A stretch of 64,000 bases of DNA, taken from the NCBI GenBank assembly GCA_965223585.1, contig CBDCWW010000024.1:558001-622000 (forward strand). Reading direction: 5' to 3'. This document shows positions 43,948 through 52,291 of this stretch, piece by piece (the first letter of the stretch is position 1; each line of letters starts with the position of its first letter). Below the pieces are notes generated by a model. The model ran no database searches. It was not told the origin of the DNA and worked only from the letters and a program-made list of their open reading frames with translations. The stretch is from CBDCVN01 sp965223585. Lineage in GTDB: Bacteria > Deinococcota > Deinococci > Deinococcales > Trueperaceae. A program made the position numbers and the translations under genes.

Positions 43948-44988
43948 ATGAGTAAAGAAAATAAAGACCCAGACTATGATTATTCAGGTTGGCAAGGTTT
44001 GGTACGTAAATACCAACAACCAGACCTCCGCAAAAGTATTTATCAAGTAGTTAATTCTTTTGGTGGTTTGTTTTTAACTGTAGGCCTGATGTACTTAAGT
44101 TTAAGTGTAGGTTACTGGTTGACCTTGTTGTTAGCAGTGTTAGCAGCAGGTTTTTTGGTACGCATGTTTATTATCCAGCACGACTGCGGCCACGGCTCGT
44201 TCTTCAAATCAAGACATGCTAATGATGTAATTGGCACCCTAGGTAGCCTTTTTACCTTGGTTCCCTATAAGTTCTGGCGTAAGACCCATGCTATCCACCA
44301 TGCACATCATGCAGAACTCGAGGAACGTGGCCTCGGTGATGTGTGGACCATGACTGTTACCGAGTACTTGCAAGCACCTTGGTGGAAGCAAATTGTTTAC
44401 AAGGTTTTTCGCAATCCCTTTTTCCTTTTTGTTATCGCACCTACGATTAATTTTATTATCGTGCAGCGCTTTCCGTTGGGAGCAAAGAAAAATTGGCCTG
44501 CTGACGAGAAGGCTTCAGTCTGGTGGACTAATTTAGCAATTGTTGGTTGGTTAGCTGCTGCCACTGCACTCTTTGGCTTTGGTACTGTGCTTATGATCTG
44601 CTTACCAATAATCATCATTGCTGCTAGTGCTGGTACTTGGCTATTCTATGTGCAACATCAGTTTGAACGTACCTATTGGGAACATACGCCACAGTGGGAT
44701 TATACTTTAGCAGCCATGCACGGCAGCTCTTATTACAAATTGCCACGTTTATTGCAATGGTTCACAGGTAATATAGGCTTTCACCATATTCATCACTTGA
44801 GCCCACGCATTCCTAATTACAACTTGCAGAAATGCCATAAAGAGAACCCTATATTTCAACGTGTTGTGCAGCTTACCTTGCTTAGCAGTTTGAAAACAGT
44901 CTTGTTATCATTGTGGGATGAAAAGCAGAGGCGTTTAGTAACTTTTCGAGAGGCATTGAAGACAAAGCAGAGTGCAGTAATCTCTTAA
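43948..44988 (+). CDS. Membrane fatty acid desaturase
   Basis: The 346-aa protein is an integral membrane di-iron desaturase. The three histidine boxes are present: H78DCGH82, H114-x-x-HH(117-118) in HAIHHAHH, and H279HIHH283. Hydrophobic pairs lie around 35-75 and 190-215. LEERGLGDVWTMTVTEYL is typical of the bacterial omega-type (DesA/delta-12-like) group. It introduces double bonds in membrane lipid acyl chains, usually to keep the membrane fluid in the cold. It has a strong Shine-Dalgarno. Regioselectivity cannot be told from sequence alone. Confidence 0.92.
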   Translation: MSKENKDPDYDYSGWQGLVRKYQQPDLRKSIYQVVNSFGGLFLTVGLMYLSLSVGYWLTLLLAVLAAGFLVRMFIIQHDCGHGSFFKSRHANDVIGTLGSLFTLVPYKFWRKTHAIHHAHHAELEERGLGDVWTMTVTEYLQAPWWKQIVYKVFRNPFFLFVIAPTINFIIVQRFPLGAKKNWPADEKASVWWTNLAIVGWLAAATALFGFGTVLMICLPIIIIAASAGTWLFYVQHQFERTYWEHTPQWDYTLAAMHGSSYYKLPRLLQWFTGNIGFHHIHHLSPRIPNYNLQKCHKENPIFQRVVQLTLLSSLKTVLLSLWDEKQRRLVTFREALKTKQSAVIS

Positions 44989-45050
44989 AGCTGGTTTTTG
45001 ATTACAAAAATTAGTAATAACAAGAGTTTGACATGAGAGAATAATCACTT

Positions 45051-46130
45051 CTAGGACAATGGTACTGCCTTAACAACCTTAGCAACAAAAGGTGAAGTCA
45101 TTGAGCGGACAAGCGCACTGTAGTTGGGTTGGAATATGATTTCGGTACCAACAGGTGCATTATGATTGGCAGTATTTACAACGAGGTGGTCGCTGCTTGA
45201 CCCAAGGATCTTAATGCCGGGCGGCGACTGGAGGCCAGATGGGTCAGTGTCTTGGTGTCCGATTGCAAGAATAGCTTGCAAGATGTGGCCACTATCTGTA
45301 TCTGTGATGGGTGGTTTCTTGCAAAATGCTGACTGCGCAATCTTGCCCCATGGCAAAGATGGCTTGATCTTTGACTCTATCACTTCAGCTACAATTGCGA
45401 AGGCGTCCGTGTGCAAACCGTTGATTGGCAGACGATTGAGGGGTTCTCGACCAAGTAGGATCGATTCTCCCAAGCGCAAATCATTGATCCGCCCAGTGTC
45501 AGTGCAGTTGAGGGCCCAATCAAGATTGGCTGAATTTCCCCCGGAGATGATATCTAGGTGCAAGCCGAACGTAGCTTCGATCGAGCAAGCCAGTTCAGAT
45601 AACTCAGTCATGTTCTTGGAGTCTGGGGATACACCACTACGGCAGGCTAGATTGGCTCCTATCCCTTTAAGAACAATGTGCTGAAAGCTCAACGTTTCTC
45701 TTACTGTATCCTCAAGGTTATGGGGTAAAATGCCTTCACGTAGGTCACCAAGCTCTACCATAAGTACCACCCCGTGGATCAACCTCTGGGTGCCAGCAGC
45801 GTACGATAGTTTGCTAATAATATCAAGTTCAGTGTTGAAACTTATGTCAGCGTGCTCAACAACCCGATCTATCTGACTGAGCATCGGAGAACGAATAAGT
45901 GTCATTGTTGCTGGTACTCGAGCACGTCGCATCGCTTCAATATTCTCAATGCGAGAATCTCCAATTGCATGCACGCCTGCCTGAAGCAAGGCACCAGCTA
46001 TTTGTGGTGAACCTAGGGTTGCCTTTGTAATGCCAGTGACCGAGATACCACGATCAGCCAGCGATTCAACCATTTTCCGTGCGTTATCCTGAATTTTTTT
46101 AAGATCAATTTCCAATCGTGGTGCAGTCAT
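45051..46130 (-). CDS. Alanine/ornithine racemase family PLP enzyme
   Basis: This 359-aa fold-III PLP enzyme starts with PRLEIDLKKIQDNARKMV and has the PLP Lys in VTGITKATLG (K36). GNSANLDWAL and DLRLGESILLGREPL are hallmarks of the alanine/ornithine racemase-like family (PLPDE_III_AR-like), in which a typical alanine racemase C-terminal barrel is altered. It should racemise an amino acid such as ornithine or alanine; the substrate is not determined by sequence. It overlaps the DUF1611 gene by TAATG and is transcribed with it. The pair is visibly GC-richer than its neighbours, a sign of transfer. Confidence 0.85.
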   Translation of the reverse strand: MTAPRLEIDLKKIQDNARKMVESLADRGISVTGITKATLGSPQIAGALLQAGVHAIGDSRIENIEAMRRARVPATMTLIRSPMLSQIDRVVEHADISFNTELDIISKLSYAAGTQRLIHGVVLMVELGDLREGILPHNLEDTVRETLSFQHIVLKGIGANLACRSGVSPDSKNMTELSELACSIEATFGLHLDIISGGNSANLDWALNCTDTGRINDLRLGESILLGREPLNRLPINGLHTDAFAIVAEVIESKIKPSLPWGKIAQSAFCKKPPITDTDSGHILQAILAIGHQDTDPSGLQSPPGIKILGSSSDHLVVNTANHNAPVGTEIIFQPNYSALVRSMTSPFVAKVVKAVPLS

Positions 46131-47413
46131 TACACATTAACAAGTAACTTCTGTTCAAGTTTTGGAAATGCTGCTAGAACCATTTCCACTAAGCGTTTTG
46201 GGGAATGGGTTAACGCATTAGTGGTGGGAATACCAAGTTCAAGTTCGTAATGTTCAATGGCTGTGTTTACCTCATCATCAGTCATGTTCTCATGGTTGAT
46301 TGTCAAACCAATGACCTTAGTGTTGGCAAACATCTCGATGAGATTGATTTCACTGATAGGCGTTGGCATAGCCATCTTTTCAAAATCGCAGCGATGGTTC
46401 CGTCTCGGTGCGTGCTGCAACACGACTCCATCAGGGAGGCTGCCACGGAGAATAAAAGTTGAAGTTGAGAAAGCTGGGTGACTTAGTGCGCCTTGGCCTT
46501 CAATTATGATCACGTCTGGATCCTCACCTTCGAATGCCTCGATAATAGCTGCTTCCATCTCGCCTGAACAGAACTGTGATGGAATGGCATCGAGCGCAAC
46601 ACCGTAGCGAGCACCTTGAATCAAGCCTGTCTGACCAGTGCCTACCATCACAGCTTTTAGACCGTAATTATTGAGTGCTCTAGTCAAAATGGTGGCGGTA
46701 GTCCGCTTGCCTATGGCACAATCAGTGCCTAGCACAGCTATACGTGGGCATGTGACCTTGGCTATATCACCGCTGAACATCCGCAGATCCTTGTTGGCAC
46801 GGGGCTTTCGAATATCAATAATTTTCACGTTTTTAGCAGTGCTAGCAGCAACAAACTCCGGGTCATCGCTCAAGAATTCATGCAGACCACTCACCACATT
46901 TATCCCCAGATTTATGACCTCAAGTATAAGTCCCCGCTCGTGTGGTGATAACATGCCGCTGGCTGGTGCCATCCCAAAGATAAAGTAGTTAGGCATATCT
47001 GCAGCTTGTGTCAGGGCATCAGCAAGATCACCATAAATGGGAATGCCGTTCGGCTCCTCGCCGAGCACAACACCAGCATCGCTACCAGCTTTTTTGCTGT
47101 CAATAACTGAGACGATCTTGTACATTTGTGAATGACGAACAAGTCCGTTGGCAGTTTTGCCATCAATCTCACCAAAGTTTGCTTCGCAATAAACGATTGC
47201 AGTTGCGACACCATTTTGATTACAGAGAGATTGTCGTTGTGTGAATAACGCCCTGTCATGATTGGTGTTAGCATCGAAGTTAGTTTTTGACAAAAAAGAT
47301 GATTTAAATGCACTCGGCGATACGCCGAGAGTAATTGTGGACATAATGGCTCCTCGAGATGGGCTCAGAAGAGGCGACAAGATCGTGTCGGCCATAATTT
47401 GGCCGAATGTCAA
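46130..47413 (-). CDS. DUF1611 protein (DgcN-like, P-loop)
   Basis: This protein belongs to the DUF1611 family, one member of which (DgcN) is an N-acetyltransferase for D-glutamate. It has FIFGMAPASGMLSPHERG, VVSGLHEFLSDDPE, a P-loop-like VLGTDCAIGKRTTA, MVGTGQTGLIQGARYGVALDAIPSQFCSGEMEAAI and IIIEGQGALSHPA, all family signatures. The upstream frame runs from 47413, but a later Met (for example at residue 24, STITLGVSPSAF) may be the true start. It precedes and overlaps the racemase gene. With an M19 dipeptidase divergently placed, it suggests handling of D-amino acids. Confidence 0.85.
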   Translation of the reverse strand: MTFGQIMADTILSPLLSPSRGAIMSTITLGVSPSAFKSSFLSKTNFDANTNHDRALFTQRQSLCNQNGVATAIVYCEANFGEIDGKTANGLVRHSQMYKIVSVIDSKKAGSDAGVVLGEEPNGIPIYGDLADALTQAADMPNYFIFGMAPASGMLSPHERGLILEVINLGINVVSGLHEFLSDDPEFVAASTAKNVKIIDIRKPRANKDLRMFSGDIAKVTCPRIAVLGTDCAIGKRTTATILTRALNNYGLKAVMVGTGQTGLIQGARYGVALDAIPSQFCSGEMEAAIIEAFEGEDPDVIIIEGQGALSHPAFSTSTFILRGSLPDGVVLQHAPRRNHRCDFEKMAMPTPISEINLIEMFANTKVIGLTINHENMTDDEVNTAIEHYELELGIPTTNALTHSPKRLVEMVLAAFPKLEQKLLVNV

Positions 47414-47566
47414 CGAGTAGTCTCCACTAAGTCAATTTTGTGATTCACACAACACAGCAGTAGTTGATTAAATGTGTAAAATGCACTCCACTTCAACTAA
47501 TCATACACTAAATTGACTATGATCCTAGTAAGATGGTGATTTACTCCCTATTTAAACAAATACCTT

Positions 47567-48529
47567 ATGGAAAAAGTTATTGATTTACACCAAGATCTTA
47601 TGCTGCATATAAAACAGCCAGATCGATATCCTATGGGATCAGAGCAAACAAGCTTTGCCCTGATTGAACAAAGCATTGCCAAAATTGTTTTCGTAACTAA
47701 CTTCGTTGTTCCAAAAGGTGCAAATTACTTTGCCACCGAATCGCCAGCTCTAATGGAAGACTACCTAGAGGAATACTTGCGATATATTGATGGGAATAAT
47801 GCTTGGAGGATAATAAAAACCCAACGAGATATAATTGAAGTACTTACCTTACCAAATCAGCGAGGGCTTATTTTAAGTGTAGAAGGGATGAATGTATTTT
47901 CAGATACAAAGGATAGTTGGGCCCTCTTAGAAAGATGGTATGAGAAGGGTTTACGATCGTTTGGAATCGTTTGGAACCTAACTAACCAGCTAGGAGGTGG
48001 TACTAGAGAATCAGGTGGTTTAACTAGCTTAGGTAAGAAAGTTATTGGCTGGTGTCAGGAGAGGGGAGTGATTGTTGATTTTGCTCATGCTAATAAGGAA
48101 ACCTTTTGGGATATGACTAAGGTTTTAGATGGGCCAATTATGGTAAGTCATGGTAACGTATCAGCACTTTGTCCTGAAGATCGTAATTATAATGATGATC
48201 AACTTAACAGGATTGCTGAAAGTGGTGGCTTAATTGGGATTACATTTGTGACACAATTTCTAACTAATTTACCTAATGAAATCGTAATTGAAGATGTGTT
48301 CAAACATATTGACTATGTAGTCCAAAACTTTGGTATTGATTATGTAGCGATTGGCTCGGATTTAGGTGGGCTTACTGATCCACCGTTAATTCCTAATCTC
48401 AATACTGTGACTCATTTAACTGCTTTAGTAAAATATCTATATGATCAAGACTACTCAGCAAATGATGTTGATAAAATATTATATAAAAATGCTGAGCGAG
48501 TTATAAGCTCTATATTATCTGACGTGTAG
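47567..48529 (+). CDS. Membrane dipeptidase, peptidase family M19
   Basis: The 320-aa zinc enzyme has the M19 fold: VIDLHQDL at the N-terminus (H8-x-D10), LSVEGMNVFSD, SFGIVWNLTNQLGGG, IVDFAHANKETFWDM (His), IMVSHGNV (His), RNYNDDQLNRIAESGGLIGITF and YVAIGSDLGGL (Asp). M19 dipeptidases cleave dipeptides, including those with a C-terminal D-amino acid. It has no signal peptide and diverges from the DUF1611-racemase pair across a 153-base gap. The AT-rich composition differs from that pair. Confidence 0.92.
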   Translation: MEKVIDLHQDLMLHIKQPDRYPMGSEQTSFALIEQSIAKIVFVTNFVVPKGANYFATESPALMEDYLEEYLRYIDGNNAWRIIKTQRDIIEVLTLPNQRGLILSVEGMNVFSDTKDSWALLERWYEKGLRSFGIVWNLTNQLGGGTRESGGLTSLGKKVIGWCQERGVIVDFAHANKETFWDMTKVLDGPIMVSHGNVSALCPEDRNYNDDQLNRIAESGGLIGITFVTQFLTNLPNEIVIEDVFKHIDYVVQNFGIDYVAIGSDLGGLTDPPLIPNLNTVTHLTALVKYLYDQDYSANDVDKILYKNAERVISSILSDV

Positions 48530-48618
48530 TAGATTGTTCTGAAAAGTGCAGGAAATTTTGGCTAGATTGAAATTTCAAATAGTTGCTGAAGAGCTTAGTA
48601 TAGTCTGAAATTCCCCTT

Positions 48619-48711
48619 TTACTCAGGATCAGGCTTAAAAAATATTTGATATAACGAAATTAAACTTAAAAGAATAATAACTAACAACAACAACACTAAA
48701 AATAATTTCAT
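48619..48711 (-). CDS. Small membrane protein (30 aa)
   Basis: ATG at 48711 opens a 30-codon frame: KLFLVLLLLVIILLSLISLY, a single transmembrane helix, followed by QIFFKPDPE and TAA. AAAGG lies five bases before the start. It sits downstream of floA on the same strand, after about 210 bases. The composition (a clean membrane helix followed by a short polar tail) suggests a real small protein, but there is no homology evidence. Confidence 0.45.
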   Translation of the reverse strand: MKLFLVLLLLVIILLSLISLYQIFFKPDPE

Positions 48712-48922
48712 ATCAACCTTTGTAGATAACGATTAAAACCAGTTTACAATTACACACGAATCTCGCTGCTACCCTCCATATAACTTATTTTGACCAGTTT
48801 GCACAGCAATGTAAGGTAAAGCGTGTTTTTCATGAAGTTAAGGTACTCAAAAAACCATGACTTAAACGACCTTCACATCGCACAAATTCTCTAGAAACAG
48901 ACTTTGTTATCCTAGCTCTCAT

Positions 48923-49828
48923 TCATGAGCGATCACGAATACCCAAGTTGCCTTCTTTAAAGGCCTCTGCTATAGCCAGAGGTACTTTAGCTTCTGATGC
49001 AACCACCTTGGCACGCATTTCCTCAACCTTAGCTCTGTATTCTTGCTCTTGTGCTGCTGCCATTGCCCGACGCTCTTCTGCTTTAGCTTGAGCCACTTTT
49101 TTATCAGCCTCGGCTTGGTCAGTTGACAAAATAGCGCCTATATTCTTACCTATATCAATATCTGCAATATCAATAGAAAGTATTTCGTAAGCAGTACCTG
49201 AATCAAGACCTTTGGCTAATACTGTTTTAGAAATTGTATCAGGGTTTTCTAGCACCTCTTTATGGTTTTCCGCAAAACCAATGGAGCTAATTACACCTTC
49301 ACCTACACGAGCAATGATAGTTTCTTCGCCAGCACCACCAATTAAACGCTCTAGATTTGAACGCACTGTTACAAGAGTTGTGCAAATAAGTTGTATACCA
49401 TCTTTTGCTATGGCTGTTACCTTTGGAATAGCAATGACTTTAGGATTAACTGAAGTCTGCACTGCCTCAAGTACCCGACGACCTGCTAAATCAATAGCGG
49501 TAGCTCTATCAAAAGGCAAAGCGATTTGTGCTTTGTCAGCAGCTATTAAGGCATCAATTAGGCGATCAATATTGCCTCCAGCTAGATAGTGGGCCTCGAG
49601 CTGGTTTTGTGAAACTTTAATATTTGCTTTATGAGCCTTAATCATAGGTTCAATAATCCTCTTAGGGGCAATACGCCTAAGCCGCATACCAATAAGGCCA
49701 GTTAAAGAAACTCTCACACCCGAGGCAATAGCAGAAATCCACAAGCCCACAGGTACTAGGTAAGGAATTATTATAAAAAATAATACAAATAAACCTGCTA
49801 TTACAACAATAATTGAAGCGCTGATAAT
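48923..49828 (-). CDS. floA: Flotillin-like protein FloA
   Basis: FloA is an SPFH membrane scaffold that organises membrane domains. Family motifs are VPVGLWISAIASGVRVSL, MRLRRIAPKRII, NQLEAHYLAGGNIDRLIDALIAADKA, DLAGRRVLEAVQTSVNP, RVGEGVISSIG and DIADIDIGKNIGA, then an Ala/Glu coiled coil. A GTG start at 49750 would remove the membrane helix that all FloA proteins have. Upstream the same frame continues through IIVVIAGLFVLFFIIIPYLVP to a stop, with AAGGAG five bases before an ATT codon at 49828. I therefore use ATT (301 aa). The C-terminus lacks the last 25-30 residues of most relatives. Confidence 0.85.
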   Translation of the reverse strand: MISASIIVVIAGLFVLFFIIIPYLVPVGLWISAIASGVRVSLTGLIGMRLRRIAPKRIIEPMIKAHKANIKVSQNQLEAHYLAGGNIDRLIDALIAADKAQIALPFDRATAIDLAGRRVLEAVQTSVNPKVIAIPKVTAIAKDGIQLICTTLVTVRSNLERLIGGAGEETIIARVGEGVISSIGFAENHKEVLENPDTISKTVLAKGLDSGTAYEILSIDIADIDIGKNIGAILSTDQAEADKKVAQAKAEERRAMAAAQEQEYRAKVEEMRAKVVASEAKVPLAIAEAFKEGNLGIRDRS

Positions 49829-49903
49829 AAATTCTCCTTATAACTAGAGTACACGTCAGGAAGTCAGAAACAAACTCGTTCCTATTTAAAGGAAGTTTTG
49901 TGC

Positions 49904-49915
49904 TACAATGGTAAT
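49904..49915 (+). promoter_or_regulatory. -10 box of a leaderless promoter
   Basis: TACAAT at 49904-49909 lies six bases before the ATG of the transposase remnant at 49916, with no ribosome binding site. Confidence 0.4.
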
Positions 49916-50017
49916 ATGACGATTAACTTAGATAATGATCGACAGGCAAGGGCTCTATTAGGCTTAGACAAAGATAAGTTTCTAGAACTCGTAGAAGCAT
50001 TTGTTGTCCCAAAATAA
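49916..50017 (+). pseudogene. Transposase-like N-terminal fragment cut by a repeat
   Basis: ATG at 49916 starts TINLDNDRQARALLGLDKDKFLELVEAF before the frame runs into the dispersed repeat at 50003 and stops at 50017. R-x-L-L-G-L-x-x-x-x-F-x-x-L-x-x-x-F is the N-terminal helix-turn-helix start of many IS5/IS4-like transposases. The catalytic core is missing. It seems the repeat inserted into, or terminates, the fragment. Confidence 0.5.
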
Positions 50018-50129
50018 AATAGTGGCCAAATACTTAACGCATTAAACAAGAAATTTGGACATTTACTAAGACTTAATCTATCACATTATGTATTTTGTAG
50101 ACCTTGAGTTGAGCAATTGTACAATTCAT
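50003..50129. repeat. Dispersed repeat of about 127 bp, copy 2
   Basis: This copy starts GTTGTCCCAAAATAAAAT and matches 8850-8975 over its full length at about 85% by eye. It interrupts the transposase-like fragment. The two copies share both ends, which suggests a discrete element. Confidence 0.75.
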
Positions 50130-50211
50130 GCAGTAACGCCACTCTCTTCATGCCTTCTTGGATCAGCGGGGGCATTTGAAAAAGGAGTTGAGTTTTTGCA
50201 TGTTTTTCTCC

Positions 50212-50457
50212 TCACACCATAGGCTTTTCAAGTTCAGCCATTAGTTCTTTGTTTTCCTGTTTTTTTCCTGTAGTGAACCCACACATATAAGCGTGAGAAA
50301 GTGCATTTTCTATAGAAGAAATAGCAATATCGCCTGCTCCATAAACCTTGGCAATCCCATTTAGAGCATTTGTTAGATTAGAATATTGATTTTGTGATGG
50401 TGTATATTGTTGCTGCATTGCCTTGTTGAGGGTAATACGTTCTAATTTGTTATCCAT
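50212..50457 (-). CDS. Hypothetical small protein
   Basis: An 81-aa frame with ATG at 50457 (MDNKLERITLNKAM). It is hydrophilic and helical, without signal peptide or known motif, and contains one Cys. GGAGAAAATAAAAC upstream could be a ribosome binding site. It follows two other minus-strand genes and may share their promoter. I do not recognise it. Confidence 0.5.
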   Translation of the reverse strand: MDNKLERITLNKAMQQQYTPSQNQYSNLTNALNGIAKVYGAGDIAISSIENALSHAYMCGFTTGKKQENKELMAELEKPMV

Positions 50458-50542
50458 GTTTTATTTTCTCCAAGCTAACCGTAGCGCTATTCTTGCACCA
50501 CTTATATGTTGCGCTCTGACATTCCTTGTTGATAATAAAGAA

Positions 50543-50869
50543 CTACCAGAGAAAGTTGCTAGAAGAAAAAGGTACACAAGCTAAACCTTCGGTTTTTATT
50601 TCTCCTAATTCATTAACATTTATGCCCGCAATATAAGTAAGATCTTCAATGAAGCGAAAGTTTAGTGACCGCCTAAATCTTAGTATATTAATAGCTTCAT
50701 CAATTCCTATGTGAGCTATACCTTGAAGCTCATTGAAAGTAGCAGTATTAATGTTTATACATGCTTCTGAACCTTCAGGTATCAAGTCCACGCCTTCATC
50801 AGATGAAGATGCTGCATAAATGAAACCTATACCTAGAAGTAAAAATGCTATAACTGAAAGTTTCTTCAT
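50543..50869 (-). CDS. Secreted ComEA-like helix-hairpin-helix protein
   Basis: The 108-aa product has a signal peptide (LSVIAFLLLGIGFIYAASS) and then one or two HhH motifs: ININTATFNELQGIAHIGIDEAINILRFRR followed by FRFIEDLTYIAGINVNELGEI. I-N-I-N-T-A-x-x-x-E-L-x-x-I-x-x-I-G is the ComEA-type double HhH that binds DNA without sequence preference, used in natural transformation. It may bind DNA outside the membrane. AAGGAAATAAAACT precedes the ATG. No other competence gene is in the window. Two Cys residues could form a disulphide. Confidence 0.75.
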   Translation of the reverse strand: MKKLSVIAFLLLGIGFIYAASSSDEGVDLIPEGSEACININTATFNELQGIAHIGIDEAINILRFRRSLNFRFIEDLTYIAGINVNELGEIKTEGLACVPFSSSNFLW

Positions 50870-50978
50870 AGTTTTATTTCCTTTCTAAGAGTCTATAAAA
50901 ATAAATACTTCGGCTAGAAAATTTGGTGGTGTTCATTTCTGGGTTACACACGTGCTTTCCCACAATTAACTGAAATTA

Positions 50979-51203
50979 TTATTTTTGACATGCCATTCCC
51001 TTACTGTCTTCATGAGTTAATTCAGCCAGAGCAGGACGGAAAGTTTGAAATAGTGTAATATTATCTAAAATTCCTTTTCCTACCCTGTAAACATAGTTTC
51101 CTAACAAAGTGAAAGAGTTAGTGGTAATAAGTAGTACCTTTACACCAAATGTGGTGATGTTATAATCTACATCACTTAGGAATACTTTAAGTGTTTTTTT
51201 CAT
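50979..51203 (-). CDS. Hypothetical small protein with strong ribosome binding site
   Basis: A 74-aa frame starts at ATG 51203, eight bases after AAGGAG. The sequence (MKKTLKVFLSDVDYNITTFGVKVLLI...) has a weakly hydrophobic part but no clear signal peptide, and ends with a polar stretch containing one Cys. The family is not recognised. An operator-like 11-bp-spaced direct repeat lies about 170 bases upstream (51374-51392), so this gene may be the first of a regulated small-gene cluster. Confidence 0.5.
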   Translation of the reverse strand: MKKTLKVFLSDVDYNITTFGVKVLLITTNSFTLLGNYVYRVGKGILDNITLFQTFRPALAELTHEDSKGMACQK

Positions 51204-51373
51204 AATTTTTTATCTCCTTAATTTTTATAAGTAAAGTCATGACAAGTTACGAATAATTTGAAATTTCTAAGTTGCTTATACAACACTCATAATCTTAATC
51301 AGGAACAATCCAAAGTCGATTTACAGCTTTATTGGGAAAAAGCTACAAAGCCATAGGCAGTGTATAAGTATGG

Positions 51374-51392
51374 GTGTTGAATAAGCGTTGAA
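51374..51392 (-). promoter_or_regulatory. SARP-type direct repeat, site A
   Basis: On the minus strand TTCAACGC-TTA-TTCAACAC is a direct repeat with 11-bp spacing. Seven bases later comes TATACA, a -10-like hexamer. The same two half-sites and the following CCC.TA.T.ATACACTG are found at site B. An 11-bp repeat followed about 8 bp later by the -10 box is the layout of SARP operators. A related half-site (TTCAACAC) lies at 51443-51450. Confidence 0.55.
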
Positions 51393-51527
51393 AGCTAAAA
51401 GCTATCTTGCATTTGGGATTTTATAGACCCAAGTACAATAAAGTGTTGAAGGTTAAAAGATCCCTACTTAGTAGTGATCTTGTTCATTTCTTGTAAAAAG
51501 CAAAGTATTTTTATACGCTGGATAAGT

Positions 51528-52184
51528 TTATTTTATAATCACTTTCTCGAATTGGTACAATGTTACATACCGATTTGATATTTTTTCAGAAAGCACAAGC
51601 TTCCAACCTGAAGAACTTAAGTAGTTTAGAAACTCAACTTTGTTGTTTACTAGATTAGGATCATTTTCAGCTCCTAGCTCCTTAAGTAACCCACCATAGG
51701 CCATATTCATATTTTTAAGTCTATTAGAATTAGTATTCTCCAAAAACTCTAAAGGGATCTGAGAACTACTTGAGAATGCCTTATTGTCAGCTTTCCAAAC
51801 AATGGAGATACTTCCCAATCCACCGCTGAAATCTTCTATGAGTTGAGCAGATTCTGGTGATGTAGATCCTTCAGTTACAGTCTCTTTTGCTTCTTCAAGA
51901 ACATCATCTATTTCCTCATTAGCATCTTTAACCGTTTCTTCTATACTTGTTCCTTCGGCTATAATATGAAGAGCATTTGAACCTTTTGGGGTAACGTACC
52001 AGCCTAACTCACTGAAAACTTCAGCTACATTTGGCGTAACACAAGATGTAAGAAGCCGATCATTCTCATTTATCTGGGCAATTTTTACTAAACCTTGATC
52101 ACAAAAATCATGTATACCTTGAGAGGTAATAGGAAAACTATTCAAAATCATTATTGTTAAAGCAAAAGTAAGCAATAAACGCAT
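51528..52184 (-). CDS. Secreted hypothetical protein
   Basis: This 218-aa product has a signal peptide (LLLTFALTIMILNSFPITSQ). The rest is soluble: two Cys residues near the start, an acidic helix in the middle (EETVKDANEEIDDVLEEAKETV) and a C-terminal stretch (LNYLSSSGWKLVLSEKISNRYVTLYQFEK) that looks like a small alpha-beta domain. No family is recognised. GGAGAAAAAC before the ATG is a good ribosome binding site. It is the first of several small minus-strand genes. Confidence 0.55.
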   Translation of the reverse strand: MRLLLTFALTIMILNSFPITSQGIHDFCDQGLVKIAQINENDRLLTSCVTPNVAEVFSELGWYVTPKGSNALHIIAEGTSIEETVKDANEEIDDVLEEAKETVTEGSTSPESAQLIEDFSGGLGSISIVWKADNKAFSSSSQIPLEFLENTNSNRLKNMNMAYGGLLKELGAENDPNLVNNKVEFLNYLSSSGWKLVLSEKISNRYVTLYQFEKVIIK

Positions 52185-52291
52185 GTTTTTCTCCTTATTA
52201 TTAGTGCGCTTGCACTCTAGTACTCTCTCTCTAGAAGAGAGTGAATTATCACAACAATTGGAAACTTAATTTTAGCAACCTTATTAGTGTT

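Noticed and set aside
45166..45684. A 172-codon plus-strand frame opposite the racemase gene
   Set aside because: The minus-strand frame has clear family motifs, and this one has none; GC-rich genes often leave long antisense frames.
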